A stretch of 64,000 bases of DNA from Flavobacterium sp. ASW18X (GTDB lineage Bacteria; Bacteroidota; Bacteroidia; Flavobacteriales; Flavobacteriaceae), in assembly GCF_005144745.1 (NCBI RefSeq), contig NZ_SWKK01000016.1:1-64000 (forward strand), given 5' to 3'. Made by a program: the position numbers and the translations under genes. Of the stretch, positions 43,385 through 53,785 are shown piece by piece. Each line of letters begins with the position of its first letter. Positions within the stretch are counted from its first letter, which is position 1. The notes beneath the pieces were generated by a model. It had not been told where the DNA came from and did not search any database. It saw only the letters and a program-made list of their open reading frames with translations.

Positions 43385-44917
43385 ATGAGTACTACCAAAA
43401 AAGCAACATCGGCATTAATTTCCGTATTTCATAAAGACGGACTAGAACCTATTGTTAAAAAACTAGACGAACTTGGGGTTACCCTATATTCTACCGGAGG
43501 CACGGAGAAGTTTATTAAAGACCTAGGCATAGATGTAGTTGCCGTAGAAGATGTAACTAGCTACCCCTCTATTTTGGGTGGCCGCGTTAAAACCTTACAT
43601 CCTAAAATTTTTGGTGGCATATTAAACAGACAAGAACATGAAGGCGATGTGGCTCAGATGCAAGAATTTGAAATTCCACAGTTAGATATCGTTATTGTAG
43701 ACTTGTATCCATTTGAAAAAACGGTAGCAAGCGGTGCTGCTGAACAAGATATTATTGAAAAAATTGACATAGGTGGTATTTCTTTGATTAGAGCGGCCGC
43801 AAAAAATTTCAAGGATGTGCTATGCGTTTCCTCTATGGAAGATTATGGCCAATTTTTGGATATTATAACCAATGGTAATGGCGAGACTACCTTAGAAGAA
43901 AGAAAATTGTTCGCTGCTAAAGCGTTTAATGTTTCATCACATTATGATTCCGCTATTTTCAACTACTTCAATCAAAAACAAGCAGTTACTAGTTTAAAAA
44001 TCAGCGAAACGCAAGGACAGATATTGCGTTATGGAGAAAACCCACACCAAAAAGGGTATTTCTTTGGAGATTTTGACGCCATGTTTGATAAACTACACGG
44101 CAAAGAATTATCTTACAACAACCTTTTAGATGTGGACGCAGCCGTTAATTTAATGGGAGAATTTCAAAATGATGCTCCTACCTTTGCTATTTTAAAGCAC
44201 AATAACGCTTGTGGTCTTGCTACTAGAAATACCATAAAAGAAGCATATGTGGATGCACTTGCTGGCGACCCTGTTTCTGCTTTTGGCGGTATTTTAATCA
44301 GCAACACGGAAATTGACAAGGCAACTGCTGAAGAAATTCACCAACTGTTTTGTGAAGTAGTAATCGCACCTTCTTATTCTGATGACGCTCTAGAGGTTTT
44401 GAAAGGCAAAAAGAATAGAATAATCCTAATACAAAAAGAAGTAGTATTACCCGCCAACCAAGTACGTACTTGTTTAAACGGTTTTTTGTTACAAGACAAA
44501 GACAACAAGAGCGATGCAAAAGAAGATTTAAACAATGTTACCGATAAGGCAGCCACTGCTGAGGAAATAGAAGATTTACTTTTTGCTTCTAAAATCTGCA
44601 AGCATACTAAAAGTAACACCATTGTATTGGCCAAAAACAAACAATTATGTGCTAGCGGTACTGGGCAAACTTCTAGAGTAGATGCTTTAAACCAAGCTAT
44701 ACACAAGGCAGGTTCTTTTAATTTTGATTTGAATGGTGCTGTTATGGCCAGTGATGCTTTTTTTCCGTTTCCTGATTGTGTGGAAATTGCTCACAAGGCA
44801 GGCATTAGTTCCGTAATACAACCTGGGGGTTCTATCAAAGACCAATTGAGTATAGATTATTGTAACGAAAACGGACTTTCTATGGTAATGACAGGCACAA
44901 GACATTTTAAGCATTAA
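43385..44917 (+). CDS. purH: bifunctional AICAR transformylase / IMP cyclohydrolase PurH
   Basis: About 510 residues from MSTTKKATSALISVFHKDGLE. It catalyses the last two steps of purine synthesis. The N-terminal cyclohydrolase (MGS-like) domain has TLYSTGGTEKFI and LGGRVKTLHPKIFGG. The C-terminal transformylase has LRYGENPHQKG, LDVDAAVNL, KHNNACGLA and the end PGGSIKDQLSIDYCNENGL. Length is normal. It lies before mreB with a 54-base gap, though the functions are unrelated. Confidence 0.96.
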   Translation: MSTTKKATSALISVFHKDGLEPIVKKLDELGVTLYSTGGTEKFIKDLGIDVVAVEDVTSYPSILGGRVKTLHPKIFGGILNRQEHEGDVAQMQEFEIPQLDIVIVDLYPFEKTVASGAAEQDIIEKIDIGGISLIRAAAKNFKDVLCVSSMEDYGQFLDIITNGNGETTLEERKLFAAKAFNVSSHYDSAIFNYFNQKQAVTSLKISETQGQILRYGENPHQKGYFFGDFDAMFDKLHGKELSYNNLLDVDAAVNLMGEFQNDAPTFAILKHNNACGLATRNTIKEAYVDALAGDPVSAFGGILISNTEIDKATAEEIHQLFCEVVIAPSYSDDALEVLKGKKNRIILIQKEVVLPANQVRTCLNGFLLQDKDNKSDAKEDLNNVTDKAATAEEIEDLLFASKICKHTKSNTIVLAKNKQLCASGTGQTSRVDALNQAIHKAGSFNFDLNGAVMASDAFFPFPDCVEIAHKAGISSVIQPGGSIKDQLSIDYCNENGLSMVMTGTRHFKH

Positions 44918-44971
44918 ATTGCTTACTTTTACCGATAAATTTTACCTTTAATCTAAAATTAGGACCTTTCT

Positions 44972-46000
44972 ATGGGATTCTTTGATTTCATGACCGAGGA
45001 GATTGCCATTGACCTTGGTACGGCAAACACCTTAATAATACATTTGGACAAGGTTGTGGTAGATAGCCCTTCCATTGTGGCCCGTGACCGTGTGTCTGGG
45101 AAGATAATTGCCGTAGGTAAGGAGGCGAGTATGATGCAGGGGAAAACCCATGAAAACATTAAAACCATACGCCCACTTAAAGATGGTGTAATCGCAGATT
45201 TTGATGCTTCTGAAAAGATGATTAATATGTTCATTAAGAACATACCTGCGCTTAAAAAGAAATGGTTCCCACCTGCATTGCGCATGGTAATTTGTATTCC
45301 TTCTGGTATTACAGAAGTAGAAATGCGTGCCGTTCGTGAATCTGCAGAACGTGTTAATGGCAAAGAAGTTTACCTAATTCATGAACCTATGGCAGCAGCA
45401 ATAGGTATTGGCTTAGATATTATGCAACCCAAAGGCAACATGATTGTAGATATAGGTGGTGGTACTACAGAAATTGCGGTTATAGCCCTTGGTGGTATTG
45501 TGTGTGATAAATCTGTAAAGATTGCTGGTGATGTCTTTACCAATGATATTATCTATTACATGCGTACACAACACAATTTATATGTGGGAGAAAGTACTGC
45601 AGAAGCTATAAAAATTGAAATTGGAGCTGCTACGGAAGATTTGCAGTCCCCGCCAGATGACAAACAGATTCAAGGTAGGGATTTGTTAACCGGAAAACCA
45701 AAACAGGTACAAGTAACTTACCGTGAAATTGCAAAAGCCTTAGATAAAAGTATTTTACGCGTAGAAGATGCGGTAATGGAGACCCTATCACAGACTCCAC
45801 CAGAACTTGCTGCAGATATTTACAATACAGGTATTTACCTTGCTGGTGGAGGCTCAATGCTTCGTGGTCTGGATAAACGTTTATCTCAAAAAACAGATTT
45901 ACCCGTTTATATTGCCGAAGATCCTTTAAGGGCAGTAGTACGCGGTACGGGAATAGCGCTTAAAAATTTGGATAGATACAAGAGTATTTTAATTAAGTAA
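44972..46000 (+). CDS. mreB: rod-shape actin homologue MreB
   Basis: A 342-residue cytoskeletal ATPase. It shows actin-family motifs: DLGTANTLI near residue 14 (phosphate 1), DIGGGTTEIAVIALGG near 160 (phosphate 2) and LAGGGSMLRGL near 290. It forms membrane-bound filaments that guide cell-wall synthesis. It is first of five rod-shape genes in the same orientation, ahead of mreC by 50 bases. Confidence 0.97.
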   Translation: MGFFDFMTEEIAIDLGTANTLIIHLDKVVVDSPSIVARDRVSGKIIAVGKEASMMQGKTHENIKTIRPLKDGVIADFDASEKMINMFIKNIPALKKKWFPPALRMVICIPSGITEVEMRAVRESAERVNGKEVYLIHEPMAAAIGIGLDIMQPKGNMIVDIGGGTTEIAVIALGGIVCDKSVKIAGDVFTNDIIYYMRTQHNLYVGESTAEAIKIEIGAATEDLQSPPDDKQIQGRDLLTGKPKQVQVTYREIAKALDKSILRVEDAVMETLSQTPPELAADIYNTGIYLAGGGSMLRGLDKRLSQKTDLPVYIAEDPLRAVVRGTGIALKNLDRYKSILIK

Positions 46001-46050
46001 GGCTCTAGTAGCCTTACTGGTTTATTCCAAGGTAAAATACATCAGGTGGA

Positions 46051-46860
46051 ATGCAAAGAATTATCAATTTTATAATCAACAACAGAAATGCATTTCTCTA
46101 TGCGGTATTGGTATTGTTTGGCCTTATAATTACGGTAAACACTCATTCCTATCATCAATCTAAATTCTTCAACTCTTCTAAATGGATTACAGGTAGTATA
46201 TATGGCGTATCTTACAACATAAAAGATTATTTTAATCTCAGAGAAGAAAACCAAAGACTCGTTTTAGAAAACGAACAATTGCGGGAGCAACTACTCAATG
46301 CCCCTGTCACCTATTTATCTGATAGTATATATAATTTTACTGTTACACCCGCCAAGGCTCTTAAAAACATGTATTCCTCACCTAGAAATTACATCACTTT
46401 AGACAAAGGAGAAAAGGATGGCATAAAACAAGACATGGGTGTAATTACACCCCTAGGCGTTCTTGGCATCATAGAAAATACATCTAACAACTTTAGTGTG
46501 GTGCAAAGCATCTTAAACACAAAATCCAATATAAACGCCAAAATAAAAAATACCAATTACTTTGGTTCATTAGTATGGAATGCCCGAGATTATAGAACGG
46601 TACAATTGATAGACATTCCAAGGTCGGTTCCTTTAACAGTAGGGGACACTATCACCACAGGGGCTATGTCCAGCATTTTTCCGGAAGACATCCCAATTGG
46701 TGTGATTAAAGCGTATGATTTGAACCAAAACCAAAGTACGTTTACCATCAACGTAGATTTGTTTAATGATATGGCAAACATTAAAAATGTCTATATCATT
46801 AAAAATAAGAATAGAAAAGAAGTGCTAGAATTGCAAAAATTGGTAGAAGATGCAAAATAA
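46051..46860 (+). CDS. mreC: rod-shape-determining protein MreC
   Basis: A 269-residue protein with one N-terminal membrane helix (13-32), a coiled coil (NLREENQRLVLENEQLREQLL, about 61-81) and a periplasmic beta domain with YITLDKGEKDGIKQDMGVITPLGVLGII. It links MreB filaments to the periplasmic wall synthases. It overlaps mreD by 11 bases, so the two are coupled. Confidence 0.95.
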   Translation: MQRIINFIINNRNAFLYAVLVLFGLIITVNTHSYHQSKFFNSSKWITGSIYGVSYNIKDYFNLREENQRLVLENEQLREQLLNAPVTYLSDSIYNFTVTPAKALKNMYSSPRNYITLDKGEKDGIKQDMGVITPLGVLGIIENTSNNFSVVQSILNTKSNINAKIKNTNYFGSLVWNARDYRTVQLIDIPRSVPLTVGDTITTGAMSSIFPEDIPIGVIKAYDLNQNQSTFTINVDLFNDMANIKNVYIIKNKNRKEVLELQKLVEDAK

Positions 46861-47362
46861 TCCAATACCATTAACCATTATTCGTTTTGTACTTTTAGTA
46901 CTTGCGCAAGTGCTATTGTTTAACCATCTAAACTTTTGGGGTTACATTAACCCACTAGTTTATGTATTGTTCTTCTACTGGTACCCGCTTAGGGAAAACA
47001 AATCAGTTTTTTTATTGGTCAGTTTTTTGTTAGGTTTTGCAATCGATTTATTTTCTGACACCATGGCGTTACATTCCATAGCTGCAATTACAGTTGCCTA
47101 CGCCAGACCCCTTCTAATGCGCTTTTGCTTTGGCGCGAATTTTGAATTTCAAGGGTTTACCTTTAAAAACACAACTAAAGTACAACGCGCGACTTTCTTA
47201 TTGCTGTTAATTATAGTGCAACACGTGGTATTCTTTTCGCTAGAAATTTTAAGTTTCTCGCATATCCTGTTAATTTTGAAAAAAATACTATTTACTAGTT
47301 TAACTACGTTTCTATTTTGTGTATTACTTAGTTCTCTCTTTGCTAGAGAACAAGACCTATAG
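46850..47362 (+). CDS. mreD: rod-shape-determining protein MreD
   Basis: A 170-residue membrane protein with about five helices and no large loops. Sequence conservation is weak, but the position between mreC and the PBP2 gene, the size and the hydrophobic pattern (including LGFAIDLFSDTMALHSIA) fit MreD. It belongs to the elongasome membrane complex. Confidence 0.88.
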   Translation: MQNNPIPLTIIRFVLLVLAQVLLFNHLNFWGYINPLVYVLFFYWYPLRENKSVFLLVSFLLGFAIDLFSDTMALHSIAAITVAYARPLLMRFCFGANFEFQGFTFKNTTKVQRATFLLLLIIVQHVVFFSLEILSFSHILLILKKILFTSLTTFLFCVLLSSLFAREQDL

Positions 47363-47371
47363 TTAATTTCC

Positions 47372-49240
47372 ATGAGGCGATTACTTTTATCATCCATAAT
47401 TATCATTATTGGGATAACCTTTATTAGTAGATTATCTTATCTACAACTACTGCGCTTTTCTCCCAATCAGATATTAGAAGACCCTGCCATTAAAGCCGTT
47501 TACGATTATCCTGAACGAGGCTATATTTATGATAGAAATGGTAAATTAATGGTAGGTAACCAGCCTGCGTATGACGTTATGGTAATACCTAGGGAGACCA
47601 AACCTTTAGACACACTAGAATTTTGTCAACTCTTAGGCATTACAAAAGAAAAATTTATAGAACAGCTTAAAAAGGCACGTATCTACTCTCCTAGATTACC
47701 CTCTGTTGTAGTACCACAATTATCTAAAGAAGATTATGCCGGACTACAAGAAAAAATGCGTAAATACCAAGGATTCTACATTCAAAAACGTTCTTTGCGG
47801 GATTACAAAACAAATAGCGCTGCCAATGTACTTGGTTATATTAGTGAAGTGAATGAGGCTGATTTAAGAGCCAATCCGTACTACCGTGCAGGCGAATTAA
47901 AAGGCCGTACTGGTATAGAAAAGCAGTACGAAGAATTACTACGAGGCAGAAAAGGAGTTAAGTACATTCAAAAAGACCGATTTAATAGAGACATTGGACC
48001 CTATAAAGAAGGTAAATTAGATACGCTACCAAAACTGGGCAAAGAAGTACACATTACTATTGATAAAGACCTGCAAGAATACGGAGAACTTTTAATGCAT
48101 GGAAAAAGAGGTGGTATTGTGGCGATTGAACCTTCTACTGGAGAAATATTAGCTTTAATTTCTGGACCTACGTACGACCCTTCATTATTGGTGGGCCGCG
48201 AACGCTCTAAAAACTATAGTAAACTACATTATGACAGTGTTGCCAGGCCTACTTGGGACCGTTCCATTTTAGCAGAACCCTCTCCAGGTTCACCTTTTAA
48301 AACATTAAATGCCCTTGTAGGACTAGAAGAAGGTGTGATTGACGAACACACAAAATTCACTTGCTACAACGGGTTCTACGTTGGCAGACAAAAGAAAGGA
48401 TGTCATTGCGGTGGTGGTGTTAGAGACATGAATTCTGGTATTTATAAATCTTGTAACGCTTATTTTGCAGGTACTTTTAGAAAAATATATGGCAAATATG
48501 CTACTACCGATGAAGGTATGGATGCTTGGGAAAAACATATGAAAAGTTTTGGGCTTGGGAATTACCTAGGTGTAGATTTACCTACAGGAAGACCTGGGAG
48601 AATCCCTAATAAAGAATTCTATGATAAATGGTACGGAGACAATCGCTGGGGCTCTTCTACAATAATATCTAATTCTATTGGGCAAGGAGAGGTTGCTATA
48701 ACACCTATACAATTAGCTAATGTAATGGCTGCAATTTCTAATAGAGGGTTTTACTATACACCCCACATCATCAAAGAAATAGGCAACGGTCTTACTATTG
48801 ACGAGAATTTTACAGAAAAGAAATATACTACTATTTCGCCAGAACATTTTGAACCTGTAATAGAAGGTATGGCTAATGTGTATAGAGTGGGGACTGCACG
48901 CTATCTAAACATTCCTGGGATAGAAATTGCTGGTAAAACAGGCACCGTAGAGAATTTCACAAAAATAGATGGAGAACGTGTACAACTTACTGATCATTCT
49001 GTTTTCACTGCCTTTGCACCTTTAAAACGCCCTAAAATTGCTATTGCTGTTTACATAGAAAATGGATACTACGGAGCACGTTATGCTGGCCATATTGCAT
49101 CATTAATGATAGAAAAATATGTAAATGGTGAAATTACACGTACAGATTTGGAAAAGCGTATGCTAGAAAAGACTTTGGAGCATGAATATGCCAAACCGTT
49201 TAGCGGAGAACCGTTTAAAATAAATGAGTATGTCTGGTAG
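47372..49240 (+). CDS. mrdA: penicillin-binding protein 2 (elongasome transpeptidase)
   Basis: A 622-residue cell-wall transpeptidase. It has an N-terminal membrane anchor (5-22), a dimerisation domain beginning RGYIYDRNGKLMVGNQPAYDV, and a transpeptidase domain. The active-site serine normally read as SxxK lies in SPGSPFKTLNALVG (Ser and Lys three apart), SCNAYF is the SxN motif and KTGT is in IEIAGKTGTVEN. It overlaps rodA by up to 17 bases. Confidence 0.95.
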   Translation: MRRLLLSSIIIIIGITFISRLSYLQLLRFSPNQILEDPAIKAVYDYPERGYIYDRNGKLMVGNQPAYDVMVIPRETKPLDTLEFCQLLGITKEKFIEQLKKARIYSPRLPSVVVPQLSKEDYAGLQEKMRKYQGFYIQKRSLRDYKTNSAANVLGYISEVNEADLRANPYYRAGELKGRTGIEKQYEELLRGRKGVKYIQKDRFNRDIGPYKEGKLDTLPKLGKEVHITIDKDLQEYGELLMHGKRGGIVAIEPSTGEILALISGPTYDPSLLVGRERSKNYSKLHYDSVARPTWDRSILAEPSPGSPFKTLNALVGLEEGVIDEHTKFTCYNGFYVGRQKKGCHCGGGVRDMNSGIYKSCNAYFAGTFRKIYGKYATTDEGMDAWEKHMKSFGLGNYLGVDLPTGRPGRIPNKEFYDKWYGDNRWGSSTIISNSIGQGEVAITPIQLANVMAAISNRGFYYTPHIIKEIGNGLTIDENFTEKKYTTISPEHFEPVIEGMANVYRVGTARYLNIPGIEIAGKTGTVENFTKIDGERVQLTDHSVFTAFAPLKRPKIAIAVYIENGYYGARYAGHIASLMIEKYVNGEITRTDLEKRMLEKTLEHEYAKPFSGEPFKINEYVW

Positions 49241-50510
49241 TAGCATGCTTAAAAAATTAGATTGGGTTACCATTTTACTTTATTTAATTTTAGTGTTTTT
49301 TGGCTGGGTCAACATATACAGTACCACTTTTGTAGACGCTGATGTTTCTGTATTTGACATGTCTACCCGCTATGGTAAACAACTGTTTTTCGTTGGCGCC
49401 TCCTTGGTTTTTATTATCATCATATTAGCCATAGAAAACTCGTTTTTTGAGCGGTTTGCCAGCTTATTTTACATCATTTCTATTGTTCTTCTATTAGGTC
49501 TTTTCCTTTTTGGTAAAAAGATTGGCGGCGCTATTAGCTGGTATGATTTAGGATTTTTCAATTTTCAACCTTCAGAATTAGGCAAATTAACCACCGCTCT
49601 CGCGTTAGCAAAATATTTGAGTGACATACAAACAGATTTAAGAAAAGGAAAACACCAATGGTACGCTGTACTTATCCTTTTAATACCTATCATCTTAATT
49701 TTACCGCAGCCAGACCCAGGAAGTGCACTGGTCTATTTTTCCTTGTTCTTTGTGCTCTTTAGAGAAGGTATGCCCTTAAAGTATTTAGGTTTTGCCTTAA
49801 TGCTAATTCTACTCTTTGTCTGTACATTAAAATATGGAGTAATCTGGGTAGTTATTGGTATGGGTATTCTAACCTCTTTATTTTTCTTGTTCAAAAAACC
49901 TCAATTAAAAATACCGACCCTACCTCTAATTTTATTTTTAGTAGCAAGCCTTGTTGTTTCTTTATCCGTAGACTTTGTGTACAATAATGTTTTTGAGCAA
50001 CGCCACAGAGATCGCTTTAGCTTATGGTTGGATTTAGAGAAGGACCCAGTGCGATTAGAACAAATTAAAAAAACGATTGGCTACAATACATACCAAGCCG
50101 AAAAGGCTATTGAATCTGGAGGTCTTAAAGGGAAAGGATTTTTAGAAGGCACCAGAACTAAAGGAGATTTTGTTCCTGAACAGGACACAGACTACATTTT
50201 TAGTTCGGTAGGTGAAGAGTGGGGTTTTTTAGGAACCTCCGCTGTTGTACTTGTTTTTTCTTTATTCTTTTTACGTCTTATTATGCTTGCAGAGCGACAG
50301 AAAAAAGATTTTGGACGCATGTATGGCTATGGCATTATATCTATACTTTTAACCCACTATTTTGTAAATATTGGTATGGTAATAGGTTTACTACCAACCA
50401 TAGGCATTCCCTTACCCTTTTTTAGTTACGGCGGTTCTGGGTTACTCTTTTTTACTGGTATGCTTTTTATCTTTTTAAAGTTTGATGCGGAGCGATTGAG
50501 CGAACTTTAG
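49224..50510 (+). CDS. rodA: SEDS glycan polymerase RodA
   Basis: Up to 428 residues; an ATG at 49245 (MLKKLDWV), just past the PBP2 stop, is an equally good start. It is a ten-helix SEDS glycosyltransferase with the conserved NFQPSELGKL, LPQPDPGSALV, VPEQDTDYIFSSVGEEWG and the end GIPLPFFSYGGSGL. It polymerises peptidoglycan together with PBP2 during elongation. Its stop overlaps that of the convergent nuclease gene by four bases. Confidence 0.96.
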   Translation: MSMSGSSMLKKLDWVTILLYLILVFFGWVNIYSTTFVDADVSVFDMSTRYGKQLFFVGASLVFIIIILAIENSFFERFASLFYIISIVLLLGLFLFGKKIGGAISWYDLGFFNFQPSELGKLTTALALAKYLSDIQTDLRKGKHQWYAVLILLIPIILILPQPDPGSALVYFSLFFVLFREGMPLKYLGFALMLILLFVCTLKYGVIWVVIGMGILTSLFFLFKKPQLKIPTLPLILFLVASLVVSLSVDFVYNNVFEQRHRDRFSLWLDLEKDPVRLEQIKKTIGYNTYQAEKAIESGGLKGKGFLEGTRTKGDFVPEQDTDYIFSSVGEEWGFLGTSAVVLVFSLFFLRLIMLAERQKKDFGRMYGYGIISILLTHYFVNIGMVIGLLPTIGIPLPFFSYGGSGLLFFTGMLFIFLKFDAERLSEL

Positions 50511-51307
50511 AACTCCCAATCTGATTGATACGTTTTTGACTCTAGCTGGTTTTCTAAATTGTCTTGTAACTTTGGAAAAAAATCGATTCCTGTAGCTTTT
50601 TCTACTACATCTACTGGCACAACAAAGTCCATAAAAGATGTGGTTGTAGGTCTGTTTGGTATTAAAATAGCTAAAACCGTATAATCATCGCCTTTAGGGC
50701 GTATTACAATTTTATAATAACTATTGGGCACATCTACATCTTCATCCCCTATTTCTTTTAATCCATCCTCTAACACTCCAGCCGTAATTATATATACGTC
50801 TCCGTACTTTTTACACCAACGCCTTACTTGTTTTTCTAATTCGTTCCAAACACCTGCATTAAAAGCTCTATTCTGAGGAGATATGTTACTGGTATAAAAT
50901 GTTTCGTTATACGCATATTCTGTAAACTTACGGTCACCAGCCGGGACTAAATGCCCCCTATCATAACCAGAACCTCTATAATTACGCCAATCTGCAGATT
51001 TACTCTTTACCTTAGGGTCTTCTATAAAATAAGGACGTTTTCTATCGTCGTACGTTAAATGCTCTCGCTTTAACTCGTAAGCTACCCATTCTGCCTGTTC
51101 GTGCGCCTCACTATAAGACAACATGTAATAGTCATGCTCCACGATTGCTCCATATGTGGAACTAGGCTGTAATTGTTCTAAAAAAGGACTGTGCTGAGAT
51201 TGCTGCGCTGGATTAGAATAGGCAGCGGGTGTGTAAAAATTCTGGAATAACCAAAAGCCAACAGTGAGCGTAATTAAAATAAGGGAGTAAATCGTCTTTT
51301 TTTTCAT
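50507..51307 (-). CDS. exported DNA/RNA non-specific endonuclease
   Basis: A 266-residue nuclease of the Serratia NucA type. It has one N-terminal hydrophobic segment (about 6-22) that anchors or exports it. The active site DRGHLVPAGD (116-125) is intact, including the catalytic His119, followed by the metal-binding Asn region NISPQNRAFNAGVWNELE. It cuts single- and double-stranded DNA and RNA, so it likely serves nucleic-acid scavenging or defence outside the cytoplasm. It has its own near-leaderless promoter. Confidence 0.92.
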   Translation of the reverse strand: MKKKTIYSLILITLTVGFWLFQNFYTPAAYSNPAQQSQHSPFLEQLQPSSTYGAIVEHDYYMLSYSEAHEQAEWVAYELKREHLTYDDRKRPYFIEDPKVKSKSADWRNYRGSGYDRGHLVPAGDRKFTEYAYNETFYTSNISPQNRAFNAGVWNELEKQVRRWCKKYGDVYIITAGVLEDGLKEIGDEDVDVPNSYYKIVIRPKGDDYTVLAILIPNRPTTTSFMDFVVPVDVVEKATGIDFFPKLQDNLENQLESKTYQSDWEF

Positions 51308-51311
51308 GCTA

Positions 51312-51319
51312 CAAAAATA
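51312..51319 (-). promoter_or_regulatory. near-leaderless promoter of the nuclease gene
   Basis: TATTTTTG on the minus strand is followed by four bases (TAGC) and the ATG at 51305-51307. Confidence 0.55.
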
Positions 51320-51334
51320 CTTTTTTGCAAAGAA

Positions 51335-51365
51335 AAAGCCCCAACGGAAAATCCATTAGGGCTTT
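51335..51365 (-). terminator. terminator of the C-terminal protease gene
   Basis: On the minus strand AAAGCCCTAA pairs with TTGGGGCTTT (one wobble), with an inner TGGA/TCCG extension and a T-run. It lies 20 bases after the stop at 51386 and just before the nuclease promoter. Confidence 0.85.
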
Positions 51366-51385
51366 ACTTTGCTGTTTAGTATTGA

Positions 51386-53590
51386 CTAGCCTTTAACGGC
51401 TAGTTTATGCTTTTCATGTTTAATTGCATTTAACTTTAAATCTTGCAACACGTTTATTGCCTCTTCTACATAAATATCTTTAGCTAAATCTTTATGCCAA
51501 CGATCACGCTTTTCTCTCAAGACCTCATCTTGAGCAAATAATTCTCGCTCATATTCTAAGGATTGAAATGTTAATTTAGAATCGTAATCTCTTAATTTTT
51601 TAAAGTAATTAGACTTTTCTTTATTCGCCTCTTGATCTTTCTTATACGCTTCATAATTCAAAGAAACCACATTTTCATCTTGTTGCTCTTTTACCCATCT
51701 TGCGTTTTCTTCTAATAGCTTTATTTGCGGATTATTCTCTAGTCGATTTTTACTTCTAGAGACGGTACCTTCGTAATCAATGTAGCCATCCCATGTATTA
51801 TAATCCGCAGGAGAAATTTTATCCCAACCCAGAGGATTGTCTTGATCACGTTCTCCTAAATCTATATAACTATAACGGTCTGGAACTACAATGTCACTCT
51901 TAACCCCTTCTAACTGGGTAGAACCTCCATTAATTCTATAAAATTTTTGTGTAGTTAGTTTGATGGCTCCTAAATCTCCATGCTCATTACTACGCACTAT
52001 ATTTTCTAATGGAATTACATTTTGTACGGTTCCCTTACCAAAAGTCTGCTTACTACCAATTACGATAGCTCGCTTATAATCTTGCATTGCGGCTGCTAAA
52101 ATCTCAGAAGCAGAAGCGGATAATTCATTTACCAAAATAACCAAAGGACCATCCCACTGAATTCGCTCATCATTATCTTCATGAATCTCTTTGCGTTGAC
52201 CAGAAGATTTAACCTGTACAATAGGGCCATCTTTAATAAATAAACCAGCCATTTCTACCACAGTTTTTAGAGACCCACCACCATTATCTCTTAAATCTAA
52301 GATAAGACCTTCTGCACCAGCTTCTTTTAAGCGTTCCACTTCTTTAGCCACGTCTGTAGCCGCGTTGCGCTCCGTATAATCCTCAAAATCCACATAGAAT
52401 TTAGGTAAATGTATAAGCCCATATTTTCTATCGTCTTGGATTACCGTAGCAGATTTAGCGTAGGACTCTTCTAATTCGACTACATCTCTGGTAATAGACA
52501 CAACCTCAACGGTACCATCTACCTTACGCACTGTTAAATCTACAATAGTACCTTTTGGACCCTTTATTAATTTTATAGCGTCATCTAAACGCATACCTAC
52601 AATATCTATAGGTTCTTCTCCGTTCTGACCTACTTTTAAAATCTCATCCCCTACCTCTAGGCTTTTTTCCCTCCAAACTGGACCGCCACTAATAATTTCA
52701 ACAATTTTTGCTCCTTCTGGCTTTTTCTGCAAACGGGCACCAATCCCCTCAAATTTACCAGACATGCTAATATCAAACTTATCTTTTTCTTCTGGAGCAA
52801 AGTAGAATGTATGAGGGTCAAACTCGTCCACAATAGTATTTATATACTGTACAAACCAATCTTTACGCTCTAAACCAGCAACAAAATCAAAAAATTCATC
52901 TAAAGTATTTTTGGTGCTTTCTCTAGAAGAAGCTTCCACCTCCGCTAAGGTCATGTCTCTAAGTGGCTTTTTGCCATCACTCTTAGCACGTTCAAATTCT
53001 ACTGCTGCTAAGTCTTCTCCAACAGCACTTTCACCGGTACCACCAGAAGCTATGGATTTAGTTCTGATTTTAATTTTATTATCGTAGGTACCCAGGGTGT
53101 TATATTTTAATTGCTTTCTCCAACGTTCCTTTAATTCTCTTTTATTAGAGGCGTAAGGCTCGTCTTTGTAGTCCACTTTTATTTCCTCTTTCTTGGTATA
53201 ATCAAAAGGCTCCGATAAGATTTCTGTGTAAACCGCCTGAGCTTCGTCCATACGAGTCATGAGGCGTTGGTAAACCAAGTTGAAGAATGTAATATCTGTA
53301 TTCTTAATTTGGTCATCTATCTGGTACTTGTACTTTTCAAACTCTTTAATATCATCCTCTAAAAAGTAACGTTTTGTTGGATCTAGGATATCTAGAAAAT
53401 CTTCAAAAACATTAGCAGAAAATTTATCATTTATTTGTTTAGGCTCATAATGCCCACGCTCTAAAACGTAGGTAATTAAGTCTAATAAGAGTTTATCTTT
53501 ATCATCATTCTCAAAAGATTTGTTGGTAAAGCTGCAAGAAGCAACTGCCACCATACTGACCAAAAGGACTAAGATTAAATTCTTCTTCAT
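51386..53590 (-). CDS. prc: C-terminal processing peptidase (Tsp/Prc, S41 family)
   Basis: A 734-residue lipoprotein (VASC at the end of the signal) of the tail-specific protease family. The N-terminal helical part is followed by a PDZ domain (about 245-330, GKFEGIGARLQK ... PIDIVGMRLDDAIKLIKG). The S41 catalytic domain has LVNELSASASE (catalytic Ser) and IGSKQTFGKGTVQ (catalytic Lys), ending in a helical DUF3340-type region. It trims or degrades periplasmic proteins from their C-termini. It is a single gene with a terminator. Confidence 0.95.
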   Translation of the reverse strand: MKKNLILVLLVSMVAVASCSFTNKSFENDDKDKLLLDLITYVLERGHYEPKQINDKFSANVFEDFLDILDPTKRYFLEDDIKEFEKYKYQIDDQIKNTDITFFNLVYQRLMTRMDEAQAVYTEILSEPFDYTKKEEIKVDYKDEPYASNKRELKERWRKQLKYNTLGTYDNKIKIRTKSIASGGTGESAVGEDLAAVEFERAKSDGKKPLRDMTLAEVEASSRESTKNTLDEFFDFVAGLERKDWFVQYINTIVDEFDPHTFYFAPEEKDKFDISMSGKFEGIGARLQKKPEGAKIVEIISGGPVWREKSLEVGDEILKVGQNGEEPIDIVGMRLDDAIKLIKGPKGTIVDLTVRKVDGTVEVVSITRDVVELEESYAKSATVIQDDRKYGLIHLPKFYVDFEDYTERNAATDVAKEVERLKEAGAEGLILDLRDNGGGSLKTVVEMAGLFIKDGPIVQVKSSGQRKEIHEDNDERIQWDGPLVILVNELSASASEILAAAMQDYKRAIVIGSKQTFGKGTVQNVIPLENIVRSNEHGDLGAIKLTTQKFYRINGGSTQLEGVKSDIVVPDRYSYIDLGERDQDNPLGWDKISPADYNTWDGYIDYEGTVSRSKNRLENNPQIKLLEENARWVKEQQDENVVSLNYEAYKKDQEANKEKSNYFKKLRDYDSKLTFQSLEYERELFAQDEVLREKRDRWHKDLAKDIYVEEAINVLQDLKLNAIKHEKHKLAVKG

Positions 53591-53785
53591 AATATATTGC
53601 TAGAAGTGTTTTTAGGTTTAAACTCACGATTTCCTTGGCTTCCTACCACCGTAAAAACCACTCTTAATTAACTAAGATACAGAAAAAACCATGCCAGTTT
53701 GCTATATCCCTTTTAATTTTTTGTTAAACGGAAAACCCGTCTCATCCTTATGAAAAACGTATTTTTACACTATTAATTATACCCA